From: JBMNGW01 sp050950025
GTDB lineage: Bacteria > Spirochaetota > Spirochaetia > Sphaerochaetales > Sphaerochaetaceae
Direction: 5' to 3'
NCBI GenBank assembly: GCA_050950025.1
Contig: JBMNGW010000013.1
Location: 1 to 64,000 of the forward strand
Length of the DNA: 64,000 bases
This document shows positions 26,279 to 36,158 of this stretch, one piece after another. The notes under the pieces were generated by a model that worked only from the letters and a program-made list of their open reading frames with translations, had not been told where the DNA came from and ran no database searches. Made by a program: the position numbers and the translations under genes. How positions within the stretch are numbered: the first letter of the stretch is position 1; the number at the start of each line of letters is the position of its first letter.

Positions 26279-27555
26279 ACGCGCTCTATAAGATGAGCGA
26301 TGCTCAACTGCCCCAGCGTCTTAATTCCCTTCTCATCAATTTGGCTGGCAATGGCATCACCGATGGTATCGAGGTTTTGCTCAAGATACACCTCCCCATA
26401 TAAGGCACTCACCAATTCGACAATTTTTAAATCTTCTAATGGACGGGCCGGAACAAAAGCGGTCCGTCCCCTGTTAGTCGGCAAAATAAAGCCTTTTTGT
26501 CCCAACAAATCCAACACGGCAAACAGTTGCCTTTCATTCATCAAAAGACGATCGGTTATAGCACGAATTTTTGTCTCCCCCTCTCCTTGACGGTAGGTAT
26601 TACCGATGACCATCATCACATTAATACCGTTAGCCAGCTGTTCAGCCGGAGACACCGGTTTTTTAAGTGACGCCTTTTCGGGCTGGTACTGATGAACATA
26701 GCTGATTTCCACAGCGCCCAAAATGACCACCCATAAACTGTAGACCCACAGCAAAAAGAGGAAAATGGCTGCAAATGAACCGTAGATAACCGAATAGCTA
26801 ATAATGTTGGAAATTAAAGCCGAAAAAAGGGCGTTGACTAAAGCCGTACCAACAGTCCCCACCGCTGCCCCTATAGCAGCACTAAAGCGATTGACCTTAG
26901 CTTCGGGAGCGCTGATAAGAATGAAAAACAGGAATATCCAGCCAATCAACCAAGGGATTATCATTTTGATGATGGTAATAAACAACGTATCAGAAAGGCC
27001 CCATCCCAGCAATCTTCCCATCCAAGAACTAAGCAGCGATTTAGTACCGATGTACGATCCAAGTAAAATGGCGCTGATGACCAAGGTCGTCAGAAAGCCA
27101 GCTGAGCGGCGCACAACACTGCCGGCACTGATAGCTGAGCGGTAAACTTGATTGACTACCGACCAAACTTTGTTAATCAAAAGAATTGAGGTCGCAATAA
27201 AAGACAACAAGCCAAAAGCACCCAATCCACGGGTATTCATCGAATACCCTTGAATCATTCGCGCCAGCTCCCCACCGGCAACATCTCCGAAAATACGGGT
27301 GAACATTTCATTAAGCAGAGTGAAAAAAGGCAATAATAAATCAAAGAGGGAGAGAAAGGCCACAAAGAAAGAGATAAAAGGGACTATGGCAATCAAAGTG
27401 GAGAAACTGATTCCCGATGCGAGAATGGTTATTCTGTCGTAGGTGCACTTGCCCAGCCACACTTCAATAAAAGTTCTGAACCGACTTACCACTCCCATGT
27501 GCCCATTGTTCTTCTGACGTCTGTCCAGTTCCACCCCTTCCCCCTTCTTCTTCAT
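26275..27555 (-). CDS. YihY/BrkB-family inner-membrane protein
   Basis: 426 residues. About six membrane segments in the first 290 residues match the YihY/virulence factor BrkB family (formerly mislabelled RNase BN), including ILASGISFSTLIAIVPF and the late NALFSALISN..YGSFAAIFLFLLW. A soluble C-terminal extension of about 130 residues looks like a winged-helix domain (AITDRLLMNERQLFAVLDLL). Function of the family is unclear. Its start overlaps the lipase-like stop by four bases. Confidence 0.82.
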   Translation of the reverse strand: MKKKGEGVELDRRQKNNGHMGVVSRFRTFIEVWLGKCTYDRITILASGISFSTLIAIVPFISFFVAFLSLFDLLLPFFTLLNEMFTRIFGDVAGGELARMIQGYSMNTRGLGAFGLLSFIATSILLINKVWSVVNQVYRSAISAGSVVRRSAGFLTTLVISAILLGSYIGTKSLLSSWMGRLLGWGLSDTLFITIIKMIIPWLIGWIFLFFILISAPEAKVNRFSAAIGAAVGTVGTALVNALFSALISNIISYSVIYGSFAAIFLFLLWVYSLWVVILGAVEISYVHQYQPEKASLKKPVSPAEQLANGINVMMVIGNTYRQGEGETKIRAITDRLLMNERQLFAVLDLLGQKGFILPTNRGRTAFVPARPLEDLKIVELVSALYGEVYLEQNLDTIGDAIASQIDEKGIKTLGQLSIAHLIERV

Positions 27556-28499
27556 TTCACCGTTTGCCTGGTTTTGTTTTTTTTGTTATGAGCAACAAGC
27601 CACTGGCCAATTGAGACAAAGACCTCTTCTCTATTGGTCTCATTGAGAACCTCGTGGCGAGCCCCTTTTAGTAGGTTCATACTCACATCTTCTAAACCAG
27701 CTTTTTGGTAAAGACGTAACACCTCTTGCACCCCTTTACCAAACTTCCCCACCGGATCGTTGGCTCCACTGATTAAAAGAAGTGCTAATTTATTGGGAAT
27801 TTTTTTAGCCAACCGCTTATTATTGGCCATCTTAATGCCATTAAGTAAATCGACGAAAAACTGCGAGCTACATATAAAGCCACACAGAGGATCGGCAATA
27901 TAGGCATCAACCAAAGCCTCATCGCGACTAAGCCAATCAAAAGGCGTTCTGTTAGGAGCAAAGGGAGCATTAAACGAACCAAAGCTCAGTTTGTCCAGCA
28001 GTCCATCTTTATGGCGCTTGCCCAAGAAAAATGAGCGAATGCCAGCCAAAAGTTTTCCCGCGGCCCCTATGGCTTTCTGGGAGCCTCCGGTGCCGCTGAG
28101 AATCGCTGCTGTATACAACCCATGGCGTAAGGGAATTAACGAGCGCACTAAAAAAGAGCCCATACTGTGGCCAAAAAGAAACAGATTGCACTGCGGATGC
28201 TCTTGAGCAATGAATAAGCTCAATTCATACCCATCCTCCATCACCCGTTTCCACCCCTTACGTGGGGCAAAAAATCCCAAGGAGGTCTCATCAGCACTTA
28301 AACCATGTCCCCGATGGTCTTGAGCATACACAGCAAAGCCCAAAGAATTAAGATAGGTAGCAAATTGATCGTAGCGGCCGCTGTGTTCCGCCATACCATG
28401 AAAAATATGGACCACCGCCTGCACATTGGAGTGTTCTACAGGCCAGTAGCGGTAGCGAATAGTGGTTTCATCTGAACAGACAAACTCTTTTACTTCCAT
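27552..28499 (-). CDS. Alpha/beta hydrolase, monoacylglycerol lipase/lysophospholipase-like
   Basis: 315 residues. An oxyanion motif FHGMAEHSGRY near residue 33 and the nucleophile elbow FGHSMGSF near 108 are the Hydrolase_4/PldB pattern. A later Asp (SGANDPVG) and His (KGARHEVLNE) complete the triad. It likely cleaves monoacylglycerols or lysolipids in the cytoplasm; there is no signal peptide. GGGGGT precedes the ATG. It forms a two-gene unit with the BrkB-like gene. Confidence 0.85.
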   Translation of the reverse strand: MEVKEFVCSDETTIRYRYWPVEHSNVQAVVHIFHGMAEHSGRYDQFATYLNSLGFAVYAQDHRGHGLSADETSLGFFAPRKGWKRVMEDGYELSLFIAQEHPQCNLFLFGHSMGSFLVRSLIPLRHGLYTAAILSGTGGSQKAIGAAGKLLAGIRSFFLGKRHKDGLLDKLSFGSFNAPFAPNRTPFDWLSRDEALVDAYIADPLCGFICSSQFFVDLLNGIKMANNKRLAKKIPNKLALLLISGANDPVGKFGKGVQEVLRLYQKAGLEDVSMNLLKGARHEVLNETNREEVFVSIGQWLVAHNKKNKTRQTVK

Positions 28500-28515
28500 G
28501 GTTCACCCCCAATCG

Positions 28516-28544
28516 ATTGTAATTCAGACTCCTGCAACAGGCAA
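28516..28544 (-). promoter_or_regulatory. Promoter of the lipase/BrkB unit
   Basis: On the minus strand TTGCCT (28539-28544), 17 bases, TACAAT (28516-28521). Confidence 0.75.
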
Positions 28545-28556
28545 CCAGAGAGTATA

Positions 28557-28585
28557 TTGCCAAAACAGGGCCGACTTTGTACATT
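28557..28585 (+). promoter_or_regulatory. Promoter predicting a leaderless phosphodiesterase mRNA
   Basis: TTGCCA (28557-28562), 17 bases, TACATT (28580-28585). Seven bases on is 28592, the A of the ATG. Confidence 0.65.
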
Positions 28586-28591
28586 TTAGCC

Positions 28592-29131
28592 ATGAATCGG
28601 ATTGTTGTCTGCTCTGATGTGCATGGAGATGCCTCTCATCTTGCACTATTGTTGGATCTTTTGGTAACTGAAAAAGCACAGGCACTATTGTGCACCGGTG
28701 ATTTGGGCCTTGAGCGTCTTGGGCTGCTAAAAGAAGAGCTTTTTTGCCTCCCCATTCCCCTTTATTTGGTGCGGGGCAATTGCGATCAAAGCTGGCAATT
28801 TTCCCACGCCTCTGTGGCTTTACCGCCTCGGGTGCTCAGTTTTTCCTTTCAAGGACGCTCTATTGTGGCTACCCATGGCGATTACATCAGAAGCTGGGTT
28901 GAATCACCAATCAAATTACAAAACAACGATATTTTTGTTAGTGGACACACCCATCGCTGTGAGTTAAAGAAAGTTCCTAAAGGTCCTTATGTGCTGAATC
29001 CCGGCTCTCTTAGTCAGCCGCGCGATCATCGCAAACCCTCCTATGCCGTAATAACAGAGAAGAATCTGGTTATCAAAGAGCTTAAAAGTGGAGCCCTTAT
29101 TGCAAAGCTCCCTTTAGAGCCGACTTCCTAA
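28592..29131 (+). CDS. YfcE/MJ0936-family metallophosphoesterase
   Basis: 179 residues, family length. Metal-binding motifs of the calcineurin-like fold are seen in order: SDVHGD, GDLG, RGNCD, ATHGD and SGHTHRCE. NPGSLSQPRD is diagnostic of the YfcE group. It hydrolyses small phosphodiesters in vitro; the physiological substrate is not known. An in-frame TTG lies upstream at 28577, but promoter geometry places transcription at the ATG 28592. The last 18 bases overlap the convergent gene. Confidence 0.9.
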   Translation: MNRIVVCSDVHGDASHLALLLDLLVTEKAQALLCTGDLGLERLGLLKEELFCLPIPLYLVRGNCDQSWQFSHASVALPPRVLSFSFQGRSIVATHGDYIRSWVESPIKLQNNDIFVSGHTHRCELKKVPKGPYVLNPGSLSQPRDHRKPSYAVITEKNLVIKELKSGALIAKLPLEPTS

Positions 29132-30481
29132 GCTCAGGCGCACTGCCGCAAAGAATGTAACTGCATCGGCAAGCTCTAAAGGGGGGTCAAAAAGGGGATT
29201 GGAAGGATGCAGCAGCATCACTCCTGTCGACACTTCAATACCGTAGGCCACCCCATCATACTGCAGTTCACCTGAGGGGAAAAACCGCAATCCTACCGAA
29301 GCAATAGCGGAAAAACGTGTTGTATCTAATTGTTTAGCACGATGGCCTTCTGTTGTATCTTTGGTGACTAAAAACCGACGCAACCCGATAGCTAAAGAGC
29401 CAAAGGGGCGGGCTAAGCCAAAATCCCAAGAGCTAAACTCATAATCATAGCCGGCAAACCACAGTGAAACATTCTCTCGAAGCCGCCCTTCATCAGCTAG
29501 GGTAAACATCTTATAGAAGTTACCGACAATGATTCCGCCGCTTTTGTTCAGTGCATAACGGAGAGTCGAATAGATGCCATTAGCAGGAAAGCTCATCCCC
29601 AGCGATAATAATAAATCGTTGGCAACCCATTTTTGCCGATTTGAAAGACCGACATTCACCCCAAAGCCTCCGTAGCCTTGGCGTGTTTGTAAATACCACT
29701 GATACGAAAAAGCCAGCAACCCCAAATGTCCTTGCACAGAAGCCGTCAGCCCCTGTTCAAATTCACTGAGTGCTTTATGGGTTTCCCATCCGTCAAACTG
29801 CTCATTGAAAGTATAACCGATGCTGATAAGCAGCTCATTTAATTCTTCGGTACGTTGCCCCACCACAAATCCGCCATAAATCCGATGCTCATACCCATAA
29901 GCAAACATCTGCTCAATTACGGGGCGCAACAACACTGTTGAAGAGGAGTACCAGTTTGCTTTTTTGGTGAATTCAAGGCCTTGGGAGATAAGGTAGTAAG
30001 GATACAGATGAACCTGTTCACTTTCATAAGGAAAGTACACTTTATCAATTGACAGTACCTCATGAACAACATTCTGGGCAGCGGCAAAACCAAGATCGCC
30101 GACTAGGGCAACACCGCCTTTAAGAGTAATATGGGCAGCAATTGTCGTCTCTTTCTCAATCATCGGCAGTATGAAGGTCTTGCCCCCTTCCACTACAATT
30201 TCATCATACCTGCGCCCCCCACTCTCTTCGGGTAATCGCAGCGTCAAACCACTTAAAGAGGCAGAAAGTTCAAGCCCGCCTTTTTTTTCAAATGCCAGGT
30301 TCATCCCATATGAGCGCAAATCATCCCGATTTTCAGCTAATCCCAAAGTCACCGCATCGTTGTAAATCAACAGTGAAAGGGAAGTGCTTTTATGATGAGC
30401 TGCCAGCGGGGCAAAAGTGATAAAGAGCGCTATGATAAGTGCAACAGCGCTTTTTTTTCTAAAGACTCGCATCGTTTTCAA
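29114..30481 (-). CDS. Putative outer-membrane beta-barrel protein
   Basis: 455 residues. A signal peptide (basic MKTMRVFRKK then hydrophobic, ending PLAAHH) is followed by a long run of alternating polar/hydrophobic strands with many Tyr, Trp and Gly, such as YGMNLAFEKKGGLELSASL and YSTLRYALNKSGGIIVG. No domain name is recognised. The pattern suggests an outer-membrane barrel, though the last residue is Leu, not the usual Phe. Its start lies 23 bases inside the end of the AOR-like gene, so they are co-transcribed. Confidence 0.6.
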   Translation of the reverse strand: MKTMRVFRKKSAVALIIALFITFAPLAAHHKSTSLSLLIYNDAVTLGLAENRDDLRSYGMNLAFEKKGGLELSASLSGLTLRLPEESGGRRYDEIVVEGGKTFILPMIEKETTIAAHITLKGGVALVGDLGFAAAQNVVHEVLSIDKVYFPYESEQVHLYPYYLISQGLEFTKKANWYSSSTVLLRPVIEQMFAYGYEHRIYGGFVVGQRTEELNELLISIGYTFNEQFDGWETHKALSEFEQGLTASVQGHLGLLAFSYQWYLQTRQGYGGFGVNVGLSNRQKWVANDLLLSLGMSFPANGIYSTLRYALNKSGGIIVGNFYKMFTLADEGRLRENVSLWFAGYDYEFSSWDFGLARPFGSLAIGLRRFLVTKDTTEGHRAKQLDTTRFSAIASVGLRFFPSGELQYDGVAYGIEVSTGVMLLHPSNPLFDPPLELADAVTFFAAVRLSLGSRL

Positions 30482-32189
30482 GTTCCCCTATATCGAGCAT
30501 CCGTAAAAATTGATACGCATCTACAAGCCCCCGATAGGGAACCGTTTTCATCTCCGCAAAGTTACTTTCGGGGTCAGTCAAAAACCGCTGGGGAATGGGA
30601 GCCGGAAATGCTGGCTTCCCTTCATTAAGACTGCGCTTTAAATAGGCGCTGCGCCTGCCGATATTCATCACATCCGTTTCACTGAAAGCGACTGTATCAA
30701 AGGTGCTTAGCAAGCGGGCAATCAGATTTACATTCGCCAGATTATTCACAAAAAGAGGGTAATGAGCCAGCATTTTTTTCAGTGGCCTGATTAGTGAAGG
30801 AAAAGCCCCTTCCAACAACAAAGGCACCATCAGAAAAGGACAAAGCCCCACTGAACGCATTATCCCCAGTAGGTTTTCCTGCAGCACAGCCAATTCTGCT
30901 TTACTGACAATCGAAGCCGGCTTTACCCAGTTTAACAGCAGCTCTGCAGCAAAGGGGAAGTCTTCTCCCAATCCCACACTCAATGCCTGCCCCCAAGCTC
31001 CCCTTGGATCGTAAGGGGCCATAGGCTTACCACCCACAGCAACTGAGTAGTGATCGTCTTTAGTCGACAGAACAAGTTTAGTTACCGCGATAGCTTCAAG
31101 GAGCTCTTCAATGTGCTTTGGCTGAATCGGTTTGCTAAGATTCCCCTCCTTAGCCAGTTCAGAGGAGATAATCATGCCACTGGAGACTGGATCAAGGCCC
31201 AATTCCAACGCTTTTTGATGCCACAAGAGGACTAAATCCTGATCATAATTGCCTATGTTGGACCCCAGAGCCAATACCGACAAAGCAGAAGGCAACGGAA
31301 TACTTTCTTGGTTGCTTTGCATCACCTTATAGGTACACCCATATTCGCAGCCACTGCAAAAATCGGTAACCAAAAGGTGTTTACGGGCCCACTCTTTCGG
31401 TCCCAAATGAAACAGGCGGGGATCGGTTCGCTTTGTCACCGCATCGACTGCCGCCGCCCCATATTTTTGCAGAGTCGGAATAAGAACGAGTGTCCCCTGA
31501 TACTTCTGTCCTTGAATAAAAGGGCTACGGGCCAACGCCTTTCCCAAAGCTTGCTGCAGCTGCTCAAACGCCTCTTTTTGAGCCGGTATGCACGGCTGTC
31601 CACTCTCAGAGACAACAATAGCTTTTATTTGCTTTTGTCCAAAAAGAGCCCCAAACCCACTGCGCTCAGTTCTTTTGCCGTCACCGATAATAGAGGCACT
31701 TAAGGCTCCGTTTTCTGCTGCCGGTCCGATTGTTAGGGTGGCAAGAGCCCCCTCTTGCAGTAAAAGGTGATGAGTACTCACCGCTCCTTTGCCCACCAAC
31801 TTTTCACATGGGCGAAATTCTAGACGGTCATTGTAGAGATGAAGACTCATCGGTCGCCGTAAGGCATGGCGCAACACCAAAGCTCGCACCCCCAAGGCAC
31901 TTAGAGCCTGAGCAAAAGGAGTGTGCATGCTTTGAGCTTCTATAAGGCCGCTAGCAGGAGATCTACCTATAATAGAAAGGGAGTCGGAGCCAACTAAAGT
32001 TGAACCGGTTAAAGCGCCACATACAAGCAGTAACGCTTCATCATCGCCAAGGCTTTGAAACAGCGCCAGTCCCAGCGCTTCGCCTCCGGCGTACAGAAGT
32101 AGCTCCTCTTCACCAAAAGAGTTTCGTTGCCACGACTCTGATGCTAGGTCGATGAGCAGGTACTCCCGCCCTCCTCCGATATGTTTCAT
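30459..32189 (-). CDS. Aldehyde ferredoxin oxidoreductase-family protein
   Basis: 576 residues, slightly short for the tungsten-pterin AOR family. The [4Fe-4S] ligands are visible in CSGCEYGC near residue 290, and a likely fourth Cys in RSVGLCPF near 470. The N-terminal pterin-binding phrase is altered (SGFGALFGQKQIKAIVV instead of GRGGxGAxMGSKxLKAI). No ferredoxin or aldehyde pathway gene is adjacent. It could be an active paralogue on an unusual substrate or a redundant one. GGAG precedes the ATG. Confidence 0.75.
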   Translation of the reverse strand: MKHIGGGREYLLIDLASESWQRNSFGEEELLLYAGGEALGLALFQSLGDDEALLLVCGALTGSTLVGSDSLSIIGRSPASGLIEAQSMHTPFAQALSALGVRALVLRHALRRPMSLHLYNDRLEFRPCEKLVGKGAVSTHHLLLQEGALATLTIGPAAENGALSASIIGDGKRTERSGFGALFGQKQIKAIVVSESGQPCIPAQKEAFEQLQQALGKALARSPFIQGQKYQGTLVLIPTLQKYGAAAVDAVTKRTDPRLFHLGPKEWARKHLLVTDFCSGCEYGCTYKVMQSNQESIPLPSALSVLALGSNIGNYDQDLVLLWHQKALELGLDPVSSGMIISSELAKEGNLSKPIQPKHIEELLEAIAVTKLVLSTKDDHYSVAVGGKPMAPYDPRGAWGQALSVGLGEDFPFAAELLLNWVKPASIVSKAELAVLQENLLGIMRSVGLCPFLMVPLLLEGAFPSLIRPLKKMLAHYPLFVNNLANVNLIARLLSTFDTVAFSETDVMNIGRRSAYLKRSLNEGKPAFPAPIPQRFLTDPESNFAEMKTVPYRGLVDAYQFLRMLDIGELENDASL

Positions 32190-32209
32190 GAATCTCCTCT
32201 GTCTTTACA

Positions 32210-32238
32210 AATCTATAGGTCGGATGCCCCTGTGTCAA
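32210..32238 (-). promoter_or_regulatory. Promoter of the AOR-like/barrel unit
   Basis: On the minus strand consensus TTGACA (32233-32238), 17 bases, TAGATT (32210-32215). Confidence 0.65.
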
Positions 32239-32299
32239 TTGCACTCTCTGTTGCAGGCATGAGATTGACCGAAGCTCTATCTTTTGCGAGGATGGGAGT

Positions 32300-33991
32300 A
32301 TGAGTAGTCTTATTACGTTACAAGTGAAAGGGCGTAGTGTGGAAGTGAACGCCGGGATCCTAGTCTCTGAAGTCGTAACTTCCCTTGTTAATGAAAATGC
32401 CCCTGAACAGAAATATGAACAAAACCCCATTGTAGCTTTACGGGTAAACAATGAAATTCTCCCCTTTGGGGCTCGCATCACTGTCGATGCAACTATTGAA
32501 GGGGTTCCCCTTTTTTCACCTTTGGGCAAACGGATTTACCGCCACAGCCTCAGCTATCTATTAGCTTATGCCAGCGAACGCCTCTATCCTGAGCGCCGGC
32601 TAATCATCGGCCATGCCTTAGGAGACGGTTTTTATTATACCTACGACGGACTGGAGGAGTTGAAACGGGAAGATGTAATCGCCCTTTCGCTGGAGCTGCG
32701 CCGATTGGTCAATGCCGATTTACCTATTGAGATGATCCGTCTTTCCTATAATGATGCCCTCTCTTACTTCGATAAAAAAGGGTACGCTTCGACCTCTTTA
32801 CTGTTATCGTATCGCAACGATCCAACTCTCCACCTTTATCAAATAAACGATTTCATCGATATCGCTTATGAGCCGCTGCTCCATCGAAGCGGTTTATTGC
32901 AGTTGTGGGAACTGCGCCCCTACGGAGAGAAGGGGATGTTGCTCCGTTATCCTCTGTCGGGTAATTTTCTCCAATTGGAGCCGTTTAAAGACAACCCGCT
33001 GCTCTTTTCTATTTTTGAAGAGTACAAAAGATGGGCCGCTTTATTAAAAGTTGACAGTCTTGGAGCTATGAACAAGATATGTGGCTCTACCGATATTGAG
33101 ACTTTCATCAGAATGAACGAAGATTTGCAACACCGTAAAATATCAGAAATCGCCGATGCCATTGTACGGCGCAATACCGTGAAAGTTGTCTTCATCGCCG
33201 GCCCTTCATCCAGCGGAAAAACAACGTTCTCGTTGCGCCTTGCCATCCAATTACGGCTTTTGGGATACAATCCAGTTAAAATTTCTTTGGACAACTATTA
33301 TCGGCCCAAAAGCCAAGCGCCTTTGGACAGCGACGGCAAACCCGATTTGGAAGTACTGGAAGCTCTCGATTTAGAGTTGTTTCGCAGCAATCTCCACGAT
33401 TTATACCGCAAAGCAGAGGTCGATTTACCCCGCTTTGATTTTAGCGGTGATGGTAAGCGGTATTTTGATAACAAACCGGTGCGCTTGCACGATGACACTA
33501 TTTTAGTCATTGAAGGGATTCATGGACTGAATCCGAATCTTGCACCCGATATCGATCAATCAACAATTTTCAAAATCTACATCTCAGCATTAACTCAGTT
33601 GAATCTTGACGATCACAACAGAATTTCAACAACCGACAACAGAATTCTCAGACGGATTGTGCGCGATCATAAAACTCGCTTTACCAGTGCTCAAAAAACA
33701 CTGGAGATGTGGCCGTCAGTGGAACGGGGAGAGATGCTTCACATCTTCCCCTACCAAAATGAGGCCGATCTGATGATAAACAGCGCCCTTGATTATGAGC
33801 TGGCAGTGCTAAAGCCGTATGTCGAACCACTTTTACGAACAGTCAAACCGGCAGCCTACGAAGCCTATCCGGTGGCTCGCAGGCTCCTGAGGTTCCTCGA
33901 TAATGTTTACCCCATCCCCTCGAATTTAGTCCCCAGCGATTCACTGCTGCGAGAGTTTATCGGAGGAAGCGAGTTCCATCCTGAGTGCTAA
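32300..33991 (+). CDS. TGS-domain nucleoside (uridine) kinase-like protein
   Basis: 563 residues. The N-terminus is a TGS/ubiquitin-like domain (ITLQVKGRSVEVNAG), the middle resembles the second additional domain of threonyl-tRNA synthetase, and the C-terminal half is a phosphoribulokinase/uridine kinase fold with Walker A GPSSSGKTTF near residue 299 and DNYYRP near 333. VIEGIHGLNP is typical of this kinase group. Such fusions are widespread in spirochaetes and clostridia; substrate is probably a nucleoside but is not established. Its stop shares CTAA with nifU. Confidence 0.85.
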   Translation: MSSLITLQVKGRSVEVNAGILVSEVVTSLVNENAPEQKYEQNPIVALRVNNEILPFGARITVDATIEGVPLFSPLGKRIYRHSLSYLLAYASERLYPERRLIIGHALGDGFYYTYDGLEELKREDVIALSLELRRLVNADLPIEMIRLSYNDALSYFDKKGYASTSLLLSYRNDPTLHLYQINDFIDIAYEPLLHRSGLLQLWELRPYGEKGMLLRYPLSGNFLQLEPFKDNPLLFSIFEEYKRWAALLKVDSLGAMNKICGSTDIETFIRMNEDLQHRKISEIADAIVRRNTVKVVFIAGPSSSGKTTFSLRLAIQLRLLGYNPVKISLDNYYRPKSQAPLDSDGKPDLEVLEALDLELFRSNLHDLYRKAEVDLPRFDFSGDGKRYFDNKPVRLHDDTILVIEGIHGLNPNLAPDIDQSTIFKIYISALTQLNLDDHNRISTTDNRILRRIVRDHKTRFTSAQKTLEMWPSVERGEMLHIFPYQNEADLMINSALDYELAVLKPYVEPLLRTVKPAAYEAYPVARRLLRFLDNVYPIPSNLVPSDSLLREFIGGSEFHPEC

Positions 33992-34593
33992 ACGTTGTAG
34001 ATGTGCTTGTACTCATCAAACAACTGATGCACCTTGTATTGGCATTTCCCACAAACCGTCCCAAATCCGGTGATATCCCGCAATTGGTCAATCGTTTTGG
34101 CCTCGCCGCTTTTGACAAGCTCTTCAATACGCACATCCGTTACGTTCTTGCACTCACAAATAATTTTAGCGACTTTCTTTTTGAAACTATTTTCTCGCCC
34201 CTGCCTTTTTAAATAGTCATCAATGGCAGCCCGAAGAGCTTTATCACCCAGAACCGAACAGTGGAACTTGTGTTCGGGCAACCCTCCCAACCGTTCGGTG
34301 ATTGCTGCAGGAGTCATCATGTAGGCCTCTTCCAAACCCATTCCGATAGCTATTTCGCTCATCATTGAAGTACTGGCAATGGCACTGGCACACCCGTAGG
34401 TCTGCCACTTTAAATCAGTGATAATATCATCGGCGACTTTGATGCCGACTCTCATTTGATCTCCGCAGGCTAGGGAGCCGACCAATCCCTCTCCGTCGGC
34501 CTCCCATGACTCATCTTCCCACACGTTGCGTGGATTAATAAAATGTTCTTTAACTGTATCCGTATATACCCAAACAGATGCTTTGTTACTCAT
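33988..34593 (-). CDS. nifU: NifU-like iron-sulfur scaffold with BFD-type [2Fe-2S] domain
   Basis: 201 residues. The IscU-type domain has its three Cys in SLACGD, YGCASAIA and FHCSVLG. A C-terminal BFD-like [2Fe-2S] domain follows with CECKNVT and GTVCGKCQ. This is a short NifU lacking the third, Nfu-type domain. It receives sulfur from NifS encoded immediately upstream, with a four-base overlap. Such NifSU pairs are the general Fe-S machinery of many anaerobes and would supply the hydrogenase and other Fe-S proteins here. Confidence 0.9.
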   Translation of the reverse strand: MSNKASVWVYTDTVKEHFINPRNVWEDESWEADGEGLVGSLACGDQMRVGIKVADDIITDLKWQTYGCASAIASTSMMSEIAIGMGLEEAYMMTPAAITERLGGLPEHKFHCSVLGDKALRAAIDDYLKRQGRENSFKKKVAKIICECKNVTDVRIEELVKSGEAKTIDQLRDITGFGTVCGKCQYKVHQLFDEYKHIYNV

Positions 34594-35746
34594 CTTGTTG
34601 AAATCTCCCTTAACCGCTTTACGATATTTGGCATAATGTCCAACACATAATCGACATCCTCAACGCTGTTATACCGCCCGAGGCTGAACCTAATTGACCC
34701 GTGTGCCAGCTCAATATCGAGCCCCGCTGCCAACAAAACGTATGAAGGTTCCAAAGAGCCGGTGGCACACGCCGAACCGGTTGAAACAGCAACTCCGTGC
34801 AAATCAAGCATAAGGAGGATAGACTCCCCTTCTGCTCCGGCAAAAGAGACATTAAGTGTCCCCGGCAAACAGTGCTGCGGATGTCCGTTGACGATGACAT
34901 GGGGAATCCGTTCTAACAACCCTATGCGCAGTTTCTCACGTAACGTCCACAGATGCTCTCTCTCTTCTTCTTTGGTTGACTGCACTAAAGCTGCGGCTGC
35001 TCCCAGCCCAACAATGGAAGCTGTGCTGTAGGTGCCGGCCCGTTTGCCTTCCTCTTGGTGGCCCCCCTTTGACAAAAGCTCCAAAAGGAGTCCCTTTTTT
35101 CACATAAAGAACGCCTACCCCTTTGGGACCCGTAAAACTTATGGGCAGAAAGACTCAAATAATCGACGTTCCAAGCTTTGACATCAACATCCATCTTGCC
35201 GATGGCCTGAACGGCATCAGTGTGCATCAAAGCTCCACTTTCATGAGCTAACCTTGTGAACTCAACGATGTCCTGAATTGTACCAATTTCATTGTTTCCC
35301 GCCATAATCGAAACTAAAAGAACATCATCGCTAAGTAATCGGCGGTAGTGATCCATATCAATTCTTCCGGTAACGTCGACTGGAACATAATCAACTGTAT
35401 AGCCGTTGTTCACTAGATGGCGGCAGGCTTCAATGATGGCAGGGTGCTCAATAGTCGAAGTGATGATCCGCTTTCTTTGCGATCCGCTGTCAATCATATC
35501 ACGGGCATAGGAGAGCACTGCATTATTTGACTCAGTCCCTCCGCTGGTAAAAATAATCTCTTCGCTGTCAGCTCCGATCATCTGAGCTACTTGAAGGCGG
35601 GCTGTCTCTATTGCCGCAGCTGCCTCTCTGCCAAATTGGTGCATGCTGGAGGCATTACCATATAAGCGCATGCTGTTTTGCATGGCTTGAATGACTTCTT
35701 CAGCCATTTGTGTTGTTGCATTATTATCTAGATATACGCTTCTCAT
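34590..35746 (-). CDS. nifS: Cysteine desulfurase NifS/IscS type, frameshifted
   Basis: Reconstructed product of about 385 residues. PLP-enzyme landmarks are YLDNNATTQ at the start, TSGGTESNN, HTDAVQAIG, SAHKFYG (PLP lysine) and the catalytic Cys loop STGSACATGSLEPS. Two extra bases, near 35124-35131 and in the C-run 35062-35067, split it into two frames; both halves are otherwise normal. It takes sulfur from cysteine for cluster assembly on NifU. Operon position is last but one after galactokinase-like, surE and a Cys-cluster gene. Confidence 0.92.
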
Positions 35747-35795
35747 CTCTACTCTCTTTTATTGGAACATAGGTGTGACAAACTCAAAGGTCAAG

Positions 35796-36158
35796 TTACT
35801 TTGCCAGTTCAAACAGAGAGTGAGGATCCTCGTCTTGGCCCGTATCGCAATTTCCGCGGGCGTAGTGGATAGTGCGCTTGGCAGCAAAACGGAGCCCTTT
35901 GGAGCGGGCCCATTGTACATAAGCGCAAGAATCGGGAAGGTAGGAGGCAAACATTGCTCTGAAGCGGGTAACACGCCGGCAACGGGCCTCTTTTTCCAAT
36001 CTTTCAAAATAGACAGTACATGTCTTGGTTTTTGGGTCAAAATGTTGGCAATACGAATCGAGCATATACACGATATCTTTGCCGATGATAACTTTGTCAC
36101 AGCAACATAAACCGCATTTAAGACAGCGATCTTCCCAGGTCACAGTAGAGCGTTTCAT
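35796..36158 (-). CDS. Small Cys-cluster protein (YkgJ/UPF0153-type)
   Basis: 120 residues with the CxxCGxCC motif (CLKCGLCCCD) near residue 12 and further Cys at YCQHF, KTCTVY, ARCRR, DSCAY, a pattern for zinc or iron-sulfur binding in the YkgJ/YcgN group. Function of the family is poorly defined. Its ATG overlaps the surE stop (ATGA). Placement just upstream of nifS-nifU fits a metal or cluster role. Confidence 0.8.
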   Translation of the reverse strand: MKRSTVTWEDRCLKCGLCCCDKVIIGKDIVYMLDSYCQHFDPKTKTCTVYFERLEKEARCRRVTRFRAMFASYLPDSCAYVQWARSKGLRFAAKRTIHYARGNCDTGQDEDPHSLFELAK

